The position numbers and the translations under genes were made by a program. A model generated the notes under the pieces. That model searched no databases and was not told the DNA's origin. It was given only the letters and a program-made list of their open reading frames with translations. This document shows, one piece after another, positions 45,723-55,684 of a stretch of 64,000 nucleotides of DNA. This DNA comes from Pyrrhosoma nymphula (taxonomy: Eukaryota > Arthropoda > Insecta > Odonata > Coenagrionidae), in NCBI GenBank assembly GCA_963573305.1, contig OY754329.1, positions 79,880,576 through 79,944,575 on the forward strand, read 5' to 3'. Numbering within the stretch: the first letter of the stretch is position 1; each line of letters opens with the position of its first letter.

Positions 45723-47075
45723 TTAGCGTGTACTCTACCAAGCTAATATTTAGTCATATGGACAACGATTTTATTAGTAAATATTCCGCACTCTTTTATC
45801 ATAGGTTGGGACAGAATAGAACCCATTCTGTAGATGAATGAACTGAGGATCGAGGGACCAGGTTCATACCGAGAGAGGCCTTTTTGGAGGACATCAAGGC
45901 ATACTCAACCTGCACAATGAAACTACAGGATACAAAATCTTTATGGAAATACAAAAAGCAACAAAATACAATCTAAATGGCCAGTATTGCAGGAACTTGT
46001 GAGTTTCACTCAACACCGGGATTAGTACGAAGTATAGTAGAAATAGTAGGTATTTGCTATAACCTTACCTCGAGGGTCATTTTAAAAGTAAGAACAGTTT
46101 TGTCATTAAAAAAAATATGTATCCAAATAATATTTTTACTACTTACAACATTAGTTTATTTTATCAAATATCGTATCAAATATCTTGCGCCTTCAGATTC
46201 ATTTTTTGGTCATTCCATACTTCACGCAAATGTGAAGTCGACAATTCTCCTCGAATTTCATGGAAGTTTCAAGCGTAGTATCTTCAGAAGATGAAGGTTA
46301 TTTAATTATCCCGGACATTATTTAGAATATTCCTTTTTATTCCACACACGTGCCTAAAGAATTTCACTGGATAAGCCGACATAGTAGGTACTATTTTCTA
46401 TCGCAATTTTGTGATGAGTCAAAGTGTTACGTAATCAGGCGACAGATTGCTTCAGTGAGGAAACTGAGTGAAGTAAATCTCAGGCAATATTCACTAATAC
46501 GTGGTTTGCGTGTCACAACGTGACCTATTTTTCTCCGGGAGCTTCTACGAAGGGATCGATCAATGGCTTGTTATCGAAGAGTCTTTCAAAATCGCTATAA
46601 CTGGAAGCTTCAAAAGGGATGATGACGTTTCAACATCAATAACGAGGAGCTAGATACTCCTCCACAGTCAAAAGGTGATTCCACAAAACACACAACTAAA
46701 AAAAATAATAAAACCGGCATGGAAATTAACTACTGTTTTCCTTTTCCAGTGTCATTAAAAGAGGTACAACAATAAAATAATGCATACAGCAGTTGTATTC
46801 ACGACAAAAAATATGAAATGAAATAAGAATTGAGAAATCGGTAGTACCTAATTCGCGCTACATAATCATCACCACCAAAACCCATTATAGTTCCAGAAAA
46901 AATGTCATTGAACAGAATAAATGTTACCCTCTTTCTTCATTAATATGGCTTAAAAAAGTGAAGAGTTAGAATGCCCAGAGTTATTCCCAAACATTGAGAA
47001 ATAAATAATACACAGAAAAAAACAAATGCATGCAAAAACGTGCAGACCCTGAAGAGCCATGGTCTCCGCTATCAC
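45723..47075. other. AT-rich stretch; one decayed CTGA-GAAAC motif
   Basis: The 105-codon plus frame at 45977-46294 is not recognisable. On the minus strand TTCTGAAGATACTACGCTTG, then AAACTTCC (about 46292-46265), looks like a decayed copy of the core motif of the palindromic family. GAGAAATCGGTAGTACC at 46829-46845 matches part of the 27.9 kb copy. Confidence 0.35.
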
Positions 47076-47079
47076 TCAC

Positions 47080-47176
47080 CATCGATCATCAAGATCTTCA
47101 ACAGGTCTTTGCCCTTGTCTTTCTTCCTAATTCCAGGTTTTAAAACCATTCCTTCATAGGTCACCCCAACGTCCAC
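47080..47176 (-). other. Exon-like patch of an unidentified gene
   Basis: On the minus strand a 97-bp open stretch reads VDVGVTYEGMVLKPGIRKKD, then KGKDLLKILMID. It is bounded by an AG at its 5' side (GGATCCAG) and by a good splice-donor sequence, G|GTGAGT, at its 3' side (47079 leftward). Composition is more GC-rich than the flanks. I do not recognise the peptide and cannot see neighbouring exons, so this is a weak guess that could be chance. Confidence 0.2.
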
Positions 47177-47179
47177 CTG

Positions 47180-48360
47180 GATCCTCAAGGATGACCTTCT
47201 TCAGACCCCACTTCAGGTACTGCAAGCCATGGAAGAGTAACGTCTCAGGAGATGAGGTAGGACAATTCTAAGATTCGTTTAATGACCTGCAGAAGATGAA
47301 GGAGGATTGCGAATCAGAATAAACAAAGAGATAAGGTGGCTATTTCTAGAACGTTGTACATTCAAACTAGAAAAGAATTCAAGGCTTCCTACAAGGAAGG
47401 TTTGAAAGTTTGAGACACTTGAGGTTTTTATATTTCGTAACGTGATTTTAATCAAGGAGTACGAGTGCAAATATACACTTATATGAGTAAATTAATTCCA
47501 TATACCATGACATAAGAACAGTTCATCCTTGGAGAGGCCATTCCGTAAAAGATTTTTTTAATTATTCTTTTGTCTTGACAACTGCTTGAAGTGGTGGGAA
47601 CTCTAGGTAATATCCAAATATCCTGAATGGTAACACTATATTTAAACTTGACAATATTGAAACGTATATTTCGTATTATTTATTACAGAATAAGGATACC
47701 AAAGGAAATAATTTAATAATGCCATACAGCTTGACAAAAGAAGGAATTCTCTTTTTTAAGCGTATTTCAGATATTCACCAGTTTCATTTACTAACTCACT
47801 GATTTTTTATGCAACTAGATCACAGTTTTAAGCATTTTCGTATAATTTTATGAATAGCGCCACCTTTTGAAAACAGTGTTTACTTAAATTGCATCAAAAC
47901 ACTAGATCAAAAAAAGCTTACATTGGATACGCAGCTACCTCACACATCAAGTAGATATTTGATAACGAATGTCTAATTATGTAGTGAACAATCGCTTACA
48001 TGGGGAATGAAAAACAAGGTTAAGCAATACAATTATCGATTTGGGAAAGGGTCTACCGCTGATTTGCCAAACATCCTTGAAACCCAAAACCACAAGAAAG
48101 CATTAAAGTTACAAGAATTCCAATACCACCGTCTGATGCGAGTCCATGATACAATCTTAAATTATATATTTCAAGTGTGAACCAAGAATACTCCGGTGAT
48201 TTGTCACGCATCGTCTCATCTTTTCGAAATTCAACTATTTTGATTCCCGCGCGGATATGTCTGCCTGCAATTAAAAGTATGAAAAGGAAATAGCACTTTC
48301 TCAGTTAAAATCTCTCTGCTTAAAAAATGCTACGTCCGTTTCGTAAATTGGACTACTTCC
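47180..48360. other. AT-rich stretch without a recognisable gene
   Basis: Only a 63-codon frame (47279-47470, minus), unrecognised. No repeats seen. Confidence 0.4.
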
Positions 48361-48364
48361 ACTA

Positions 48365-48545
48365 CATTTGCCAGCCTCGGAGACGTTGGGGTGAAGTCCT
48401 TGATCACTAACCATAGATATTCGGATTCGAGTCTCACCTGGGTAGATTTTTCACCACTAGGTGTATTCTGAAATATGGGGTGATTAACAAATAACAGAGG
48501 ATGTGTGTATAAAATTATATATATTATATAATTTTATATGTTTCC
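48365..48545 (+). mobile_element. tRNA-derived SINE with AT-rich hairpin tail
   Basis: ATTCGGATTCGAGTCTC (about 48418-48434) is a B-box-like T arm, followed by a GGTAGATTTTTCACCACTAG body like other SINEs here. The tail ends in TATAAAATTATATATATTAT, then ATAATTTTATA, an AT palindrome with 11-bp arms. The A box is poorly preserved. Confidence 0.45.
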
Positions 48546-50290
48546 TATCCTCTTTCTTTCACCATCTGTTTGAACGAAATTTTATTATTTATGCCTGTGA
48601 GCGGTTTGAGTGAATGAATGAATGGTTATATATGGTATCCTTTAGTATTTTCAATGTTTTTTAACAGTGTCGCGACAAGAAAATCGCAGTAAGACACTAA
48701 AATTCGACCGCTTTCCTTAATCTCTTCTTATTACTTCAAAGGCCTCGTATTCAAATTTCATATTGCATCTATGCATTAATTGCATTACTGATCCACTCTA
48801 TTCGGCTGATTGAACATTTTGATAGCTTGTTTGTACTCTCCCGTGCTACCGAAACCTACAATTTTATTTCTGTTACTTCTTAATATTTTTAATTCTTACT
48901 TTGACTTTAATTTTCTTATTTATGACTGTTAAATTTTATATCCGTTTACCTTTTCCTTTCGTACGATCCATGACTCTGAACGACTACGGCAGTGTCTCAA
49001 CAATAAAAACACAATGAGGTGATACAAATCCCCTACTTTCCTTGATTCACTCCGTATTCCTCTTGGACCAGTCTTCAACTGTCGCAAATGTTATCTGGTG
49101 GATGAATGAAGTCTATTCAACGAGTTCCGAAAATCTCCCTTCCTTTCATTTATCTCCTCCCTCCTGCATGATTGACGGATAGAAACGAATTCAAAATTTA
49201 ACCTTGAACTTAAGGAATGAGGTGCCACTTTTGCGAGATACCCGAAGCAAAATCGATACCCAAGTGGCAAGTGATGAATGAGAGGAGGAATTATAAGACC
49301 CCAGTCTTCCGAGCAGCTTCCGTGAGACTTTGCGAGGCTGAGATTAAGGAAATGAAGTCATTGCCTGAGTCTTGGGATTATTTATCTCGCGCCTTTTGGA
49401 TTGCCAAGAAACAACTCGGCGTCAAGACGCGCAAGATCTTTTTCGCCGGATCCCCGAGTATATTCAGACTCCACTCAGTCCCAGCTCTTTATTTTAAATT
49501 GATCGATAGTCTCATCTCACTCAGCCAGAAGGCAATGACGTCATTTTATAAAGAGTGCAAAACGGAAAATGCAGAGTACCGAAGACTATGATTCAATGTC
49601 GGGAAAGGAACGCTCCAAAAGAATCAAAGCAAGCGAAATAAAGGGCTTAAGTTGTGTGGTTATTGTACGACGGAAAGTAAGTCAATGAGGATGAACATCA
49701 AATTAAATATTAGAGTAGGTAAATAACGAAATCGTAGGTTGCAATAGCACAGGAGAATAACAAAAGCTATTAAATTGAGCAAGCGGCCATAAACAGTGGT
49801 TCATTGGCGCAGTTAATTCATTGATGCAATGCGAAAGTTGAATACGAGGCCTCTGAAGCAATGAGAAGAGAATAAGGAAGGCGAGTGAAGTTTTGCGCCT
49901 CATTGTGATCTTTTTGTCGCGGCACCGTTAAAACATACTGACAATACCAAAGGAATGAAAACTGATAGTCTTATGCATTAAATAGTGGAAGGCTTCCATA
50001 TTACGCACAAAAATGAAGTAGCACTTTTCTACAGCACATTGTTTTTAATTGGATAAGGGATATTTCCTTTACGTAATACAAAATGTAAAATGAGACGTTC
50101 GCACAGGAAGTGAAATAGTGAGGCATTGAAAAGGTAAGACGATGAGCGACAAATAACTATAGTATTAGAAGCTTAATCTCGCAATAGATTAATTAGGATA
50201 ATCAGCATTCCGGTGGGTTATAAGCAGAGGTATTCATTGTAGAATGTCACCGTTTAGAAGCACTTATTCTAAAAGTTCTTGAAAAACTAT
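48546..50290. other. AT-rich stretch; unrecognised 124-codon ORF
   Basis: GTGAATGAATGAATGG at about 48610 is a tetranucleotide tract like LINE tails. The plus frame 49217-49591 (124 codons) is the longest in this part. It starts MRCHFCEIPEAKSIPKWQVM, is lysine/arginine-rich, and has no domain I recognise. Its start and coding status are unproven. Confidence 0.3.
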
Positions 50291-50299
50291 CATAAACTA

Positions 50300-50405
50300 T
50301 ATACTATTTATGTACTTATTTTATTTACCGACCAAGATTTCAAAGACGCTAAAATGTTGATACGTTGGTCAGTAAGTAAAATAAATGCAAAAATAGTACA
50401 CGGTC
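50300..50405. repeat. Short imperfect palindrome
   Basis: ACTATTTATGTACTTATTTT, then ATTTACCGACCAA (about 50305-50337), is an imperfect reverse complement of TTGGTCAGTAAGTAAAATAA, then ATGCAAAAATAGT (about 50366-50399). The centre ends in TGTTGATACG, which could be a decayed GAAAC core of the palindromic family. No direct repeats could be assigned. Confidence 0.45.
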
Positions 50406-50409
50406 AACA

Positions 50410-51625
50410 ACTGTTCATCACAAAAGTTAGTCATTTTCACACAGTGATGCCTTAAGCTAGTTCTTATAGATGATTCTTAAACTATAAGTCCAAGTTCTAA
50501 ACAAATGTAAAACAAAAATACTATAATTAAAAATTCAGAATTGTACAGAGCGCCGTTGAACAAATTTTGCTTAATATACATGATGGCTGGGTCATTTTCA
50601 GAAAGCCAGACATCACTTTCAAACGTCTGCACACTATCTCTTCTATTATTCAATTTATCTAGCAAACCAAACAAAGAGGATAGTAGGCAATTCATAATTA
50701 GCATAAAGCATAAAACTGTCTAATAAATACTACAGAATCTCTGAATTGGACGAAAGAGCATTTAACAGAAAAGTGAATACTGAGTCTTTGAAAGCACAAG
50801 TAATTAGTATAGACTAGTCTACAAATATCCATGTCTAAAAATATCCATGATAATTCCAGCTTTAAATCAAAATTTAAATCAGAAATTATTATTTTTATCA
50901 AAACCATGATTTCTGTTTTCATTCTGAGAATTTCCCTTCCACTACTCAATTCAGAGTAGCCATAAGCTAAGTGTATTCAAGCTCCAATTATGTATTTCGG
51001 TGTACCTACTTTATGGTTGATTTGGGTGCATTTAATTTGAGACACTATGCACCACATTAAGCAACGAAAGCACGCAGGGTACTCATTTCCGCACATTCAC
51101 CGAATGATTCCAATACTCGGAATCATACAGAACCTTGCATGCCTAAGGAGCTTATTGCAGACAGTGGACAATTGCCTCGTAGTGGTTCCAAAGGCTCCAT
51201 GCTCATGAAAGGAAATCTATCCTGGATCAAGCCTTAGCTCGTTGGCCTGCTTATATTTACTTATCTCCGGTTTCCTTGATCTACAAACCCTACACCTCCG
51301 AGAGATAATTAGTCATAGATAAGTAACAGCTGATTGGTTACTTCTTCTTCCAAAGGGTGTACCCGCATTGAGCGTTGTATTGTTTACCTCGGATATTTTC
51401 CAACATCGCGGCAAAGTGGTGGCCGATTAATTACGGGAAGGCCTTTAAAAGCCACTTGTGCCTCAGTCGACAAGAACATGAACGTACATTGGGAATGAGA
51501 GCTTTAGTCTCGCTAGCATATTGCTTGACATGAGCTCATTACGCCATGCTATTGACGTCTAGGAGATCGGCTCCTTATGCCATTCATAATTTAGGAGAAT
51601 TGAAACCTTGAACTAAATAAAAAAA
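50410..51625. other. AT-rich stretch without a recognisable gene
   Basis: Frames up to 83 codons on both strands, none recognised. Confidence 0.4.
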
Positions 51626-51632
51626 AAGGAAA

Positions 51633-51770
51633 AAACACTTTTCTACTTAAAAACGTTATTTACACGACGCGTATCGGCTCACTTAGCCACCATCAGGTGA
51701 AAGTCACCTGAAGTAACTAAATGAGCCAAAACGCGTTGCATTTTAGTTTTAAGAAGAAAAGTGCTATTTA
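51633..51770. mobile_element. Palindromic short element, CTGATGGT/GATAC core
   Basis: Arms 51633-51700 and 51704-51768 are imperfect reverse complements around AGGTGA-AAG-TCACCT. Outer pairs include AAACACTTTTCTACTT against AAGAAGAAAAGTGCTATTT. On the minus strand the left arm carries CTGATGGT-GGCT-AAGTG-AGCC-GATACGCGTC, with a 4-bp stem. The right arm has a decayed plus-strand version (CTGAAGTAACTAAATGAGCC, AAAACGCGTTG). No direct repeat was found. Confidence 0.7.
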
Positions 51771-51829
51771 ATCTTTAAAAATGGAAATCCTTCCATTATA
51801 TAACACCTAATACTGTCAATTTACTCGCA

Positions 51830-52068
51830 CTTTATCTCTCGAATTGATCTAAGCCAGAAAATAAGTGAGATGCACAGCTTATAGGCACAAAAATTGCTTC
51901 TTTTTGCGCTCAATTAATGACGGGAACAATAACAGAGCGTGACATGAGCATATAATTCACCCTTGTTCACTCTCCATAGCTATTTATGTTCCCTATTATC
52001 TACCCTTTAAATGATGGCACCCGAACAGACTCTGCCTCAGCATTCTGCAGGGTAGTAAGTAGATGTAA
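51830..52068 (+). pseudogene. CR1/L2-like LINE 3' fragment
   Basis: RHKNCFFLRSINDGNN near 51880-51930 matches the conserved C-terminal block (RTDRYKNSFFPRTIRDWN) of the family. The 3' end CTCTGCCTCAGCATTCTGCA, then GGGTAGTAAGTAGATGTA, closes at 52068. Only the last ~60 codons and the 3' UTR are present. Confidence 0.65.
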
Positions 52069-52820
52069 AAATGTGGCCCTCTCCAGATATTTTACAAAGG
52101 AGGCCATCAAGAACTTAGTCTTCTTTTCCATCACTGTCTGATTTTAGAAGTTCAAAAAAGAGGATATTAAAATTGCCCCAAGTTACACAATTTTGTGAAG
52201 GTAGTAAACAGATTAAGGGGGATTCAGACGGGCATAAGGTTATCCGATTCTTCTTTCTTCCTTATCCGATCACGCAAAATACTTCAAAGGTTTGTTGATT
52301 ATTTAAGGGAGGTGATCAAATACTGAGGTCACTTGCGCCATTCAGTATAAGAGAATAAGTTTTTAGGTAAAGGACTAGGGGAGAGTTTCCACTGAAATTG
52401 AATGGGAAGAAGAAAGAAAATTGTTTAAAAGAATGAAAAAAATCCCCATAATATTACACAAAAGGATTATACCATTTAAGATGCCATATACCATTCATTA
52501 CCCACCCATGGAGAGGGTGGTGTGAAAAATACCCCGGCAAAAATGTCAATGAAAAACTCATTTTGATCACATAACCAAGCCATTGAGAATTCAGACATGC
52601 GTTCCCGTATAACGTCTGTGTTGTAGTTTCTAAGGGAGTAGTGCAATTTAAATTGTTGTAAACTTGAAAAAAATTACTATTTTGAAGCCAAAAACACTAA
52701 CTTGAGACCAGAGCGAAACATACATGAAAATGGAATGCAAGAATTAAAAACTGCATTAGTGTATCAAGAATTAAAACTGTATTAGTCACCAGACAGTAAA
52801 ATTTTCTACCTTTTATCTTG
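52069..52820. other. AT-rich spacer
   Basis: TATTAGT with AATTAAAACTG is repeated near 52755 and 52775 (direct, about 20 bp apart). No coding sequence recognised. Confidence 0.4.
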
Positions 52821-52821
52821 A

Positions 52822-53052
52822 TATTCATGATTAAAATAAAACTTGTTTAAATACACACACTAATTTAATAAAAAACGGTCCAGGTGCAAGTAATTTGGAG
52901 ATGCATTTTCATGCAAACCTTTCAAATGGCACCTAGTTGCTGAAACCAGGATCGTTTTTTATTAAATTAGTGCGGATTAAAACCAAGTTTCATTTTAACC
53001 GTGGATAATACGAACTTCAATAAGGTCACTCCTGAAATTTCGCTTGTGCTCA
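52822..53052. mobile_element. Palindromic short element, possible 8-bp target duplication
   Basis: TATCTTGA flanks it (52814-52821 and 53053-53060), a weak duplication. Arms about 52831-52904 and 52909-52998 are imperfect reverse complements; the best part is CACTAATTTAATAAAAAACG against CGTTTTTTATTAAATTAGTG. The right arm has GCTGAAACCAGGATCG before ATTAAA. The tail ATAATACGAACTTCAATAAG, then GTCACTCCTGAAA, resembles the tail of the 36.5 kb copy (ATAATGAACTTCCACAAAG, CCTGAGA), supporting one family. Confidence 0.65.
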
Positions 53053-53373
53053 TATCTTGAGTGAAGCAAACGTGAAATTGAAAAAATGTGAAGAAAAAAA
53101 GCAAACCCATGCACTCCTGAGTTCCATGCTTTTATTACAGGGCTCAAAGTTACCCAAATCAGGGGCAAAAAGGACTCCTTAAAATTGTAGTTTGATAATT
53201 TTACAATATTTATTACCTATTCTGCATTTTTATAGCTAACCGATGGCGTAAATTGCAACACTATATCTTGAACTCCAGTAAAAAAAAGCAAAATAAGAAT
53301 CCCGTGTACCGATTCAATTATTTTCTAACTGGGGTAAAGGTTAGTAATGTGGGGGTGAAAGTGACTACTCAAA

Positions 53374-53521
53374 TAAAATCAATGGTCTGCGAGTTCACTT
53401 CGTGGAATGAATACATCTTAGGCAAAAAGAAAACTTGGTTTGAGAATGACCTGAAAAGGTCGAAACCGGTCGTGTTCTTAATAAATTTATGTGGAATATA
53501 ACCAAGTTTTCTTTTTGCCTA
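53374..53521 (+). mobile_element. Short palindrome-ended insert with 12-bp target duplication
   Basis: A 148-bp insert between direct repeats TGACTACTCAAA (53362-53373 and 53522-53533). TTAGGCAAAAAGAAAACTTGG (53418-53438) pairs with CCAAGTTTTCTTTTTGCCTA (53502-53521). Between them are GACC-TGAAAA-GGTC followed by GAAACCGGTCGTG and AATAAA (53480-53485). The 82-codon frame across it is incidental. Confidence 0.75.
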
Positions 53522-53754
53522 TGACTACTCAAAATTGTTTTTTTGGGATTTTACTATTTTTTCCGTCGGTTGTAGGTCAAGATCTGCATTCGTCTCAAGT
53601 TTAAACTTCCAATGTCACCAGAAGTCTTTCAAACAGGCGTGAGCAGCACCCTTAGCAGCGTAACAGCCTGACAGGCATACCCATGTAATTATATAGTTTA
53701 TTTGGGGGAAAGGAGGAAGGGTAGAATAAAACCCGGCGTTAGCATTTGATATGT

Positions 53755-53960
53755 CTTAAGGAAATGCGAAAAGTGGACCACAGCTCTACGTCCCACGGAT
53801 AGAGTAGTGATGGCATAGATGTCTTAGTGTAGTTATACTTGAAAGTGCCCTCCACGAAACTCCCATGGAGGGATCGGGATTTCACTGAAAAAGCTACACC
53901 ATTGTCAGGATTCGAGTCCTGGCCCTCGGGTAGGGAGTCCAGCACTATACATCGCTAAAA
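53755..53960 (-). mobile_element. tRNA-derived SINE
   Basis: On the minus strand CCAGGACTCGAATCCTGAC is a good T arm/B box (53905-53923) and TAGCGATGTATAGTGCTGG an A-box-like head (53939-53957). A body continues leftward (TGGTGTAGCTTTTTCAGTGA). The 68-codon minus frame over it is not a gene. Confidence 0.5.
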
Positions 53961-54754
53961 TACTTTATTTTTCACATTGTGTACCCTCTACCAATGACTC
54001 CTTCCATTTATAAAAAAAATCCTCCTTTCAACAATTTAAAATCAGCCAACCTCTCGACATTTCCAGGAATTTATCTTCACGCTTTTATTAAAAGCTATTA
54101 TTATATTATTATTATTTACAAATAAAATATTTTTAACAGATATAAAAAATACCAAAGAAATGTAATCATACCCACTATGTGTCTGATCGGTTTCAAAATT
54201 AACATTTAAAAAAATACTCTGGCATAGAATATTTATCCTTAAATATGTTAAGATGCGATAAAAGTTGAAATAGGAAAATCTTCTGAGGTATTCGATAATT
54301 TTATTAAATAGGAAAATGTATTAAATGTGGAAAGTTGAAGCTAACTATCTTGAGTAATTTATTAAGCTCAAGGACTAATCGTAGGTAAATACTTGTATGA
54401 CATTCGTGTACAAAATTATTCATATTCGGCGGTCTCGAAGGTGTACAACACGAAATAAAATTGGAAGGAAAAAATATGCGCGAATTTGTTTTTCATTTTT
54501 ATGGATAATGCAGATAAGAGGTATAGAGCATACAGGAAAAACATTGGATCACATTCATGTATGCGTCATCCACTCCGTGTTTAAGTGATGCATTGTTTCA
54601 TTTGCCAACTTCGATGGTTTCAGCGCCTGTGTATCCGATCGTCAGGATTTCTTAATGGTACCACTAATGAAGCCACATCAGAAGAACAGAGCAGATACGG
54701 GAACCTACATTTAACTGCATCCCTAAAAACAAAATAAACCATATCTGAAGAAGA

Positions 54755-54900
54755 ACTCGACATTCTCTGGCGTAACGTTGTGAAAATGCACTATGACTAA
54801 ATAAATAGTTTAACTTTGTGATTTTCACAATGATTTATTTGCATATTGCCGGCTTCATCGCTAAGACGACATCCTCGGGTACATTTTCAAGTCAGGTAGA
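54755..54900 (-). repeat. Palindromic element copy, diverged
   Basis: CGTTGTGAAAATGCAC (about 54776) pairs with GTGATTTTCACAATG (about 54818-54832). Leftward from 54880, CCGAGGAT-GTCG-TCTTAG-CGAT-GAAGC resembles the CTGANGAT-stem-GAAAC core, followed by AAATAAA. ACGTTACGCCAGAGAA in its tail resembles ACGTAACGCCAGACAC in the tail of the 43.7 kb copy. The ends are not resolved. Confidence 0.45.
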
Positions 54901-55149
54901 GAATCCATAACTGGGAGAGGGGGAGGAGGTTTGGTGGGGAGATGGAAGTTTGTGGAAGTGGGAAAAGGGTTGGGGGAGGGAAGGTTGCGTCAGGTGGACC
55001 TTGGGTATGAAATAGGATTCACGGCAGAGGATGGGGCAGGAATACAGTAAGGGTTTTTTTTAATCAAGATGGGATGGTTGGGGAAAGGTCTAGGTTACAA
55101 AAGAGGTATATCTAGAATAGAGGAATATTTTTCACAAATATTTTCTTTC

Positions 55150-55684
55150 CAAACGCACTCTTACATACATTATTATCTGTAAATGCTCCAGTTCGCACTC
55201 GTACGGCCACACCTTGAATATGCAGCGAGCATATGGGATCCGGTGCAGAAAGACTTAATTCGGGAACTTAATAAAATACAAAGGAAAGCTGCGCGATTCG
55301 TCAAAAACTGCTACGGGCGTACATACAGCGTTACACAGATGTTAAACGAATTAGGCTGGGAGCCACTAGAGACTCGGAGGCTGCGCGCCAGGATTAGATT
55401 ACTTGAGCAATTAAGAATAGATATCTATAAGAGCGACACGGAGAACATCATATTAGAACCCCACAATATTTCCAGGTCCGACAGAAACGATAAATTAAGA
55501 GAGATATTTTGCCGAACGGATAGGTATGGGAATTCGTTTTTCCCCCGAACAATAAGGGACTATCATAAATGCTAGGCGTAATTTCATTAGAGCGTTTCCT
55601 TTTTATATGTAAACGGCTGGTGTCCTAACACCCCCCGCCACACGCTTATTGAGGCGGCTTGCGGGGTAGTATGTAGATGTACAT
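55150..55684 (+). pseudogene. CR1/L2-like LINE: best-preserved RT C-terminus and 3' end
   Basis: The frame 55183-55575 (130 codons) is open to its natural stop: ALVRPHLEYAASIWDPVQKD, LNKIQRKAARFVKNCYGRTY, LGWEPLETRRLRARIRLLEQ, NDKLREIFCRTDRYGNSFFP, RTIRDYHKC. This is the C-terminal part of CR1/L2-group reverse transcriptases ('LVRPHLEYAS-x-VWDP', 'Q-x-RAARFV', 'L-x-W-x-x-L-x-x-RR', 'SFFPRTI-x-x-WN'). The 3' UTR has CTGGTGTCCTAACACCCCCC, GCGGGGTAGT, then ATGTAGATGTA. The catalytic RT domain and ORF1 are absent (5' truncation). It is the youngest-looking copy of this family here. Confidence 0.85.
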
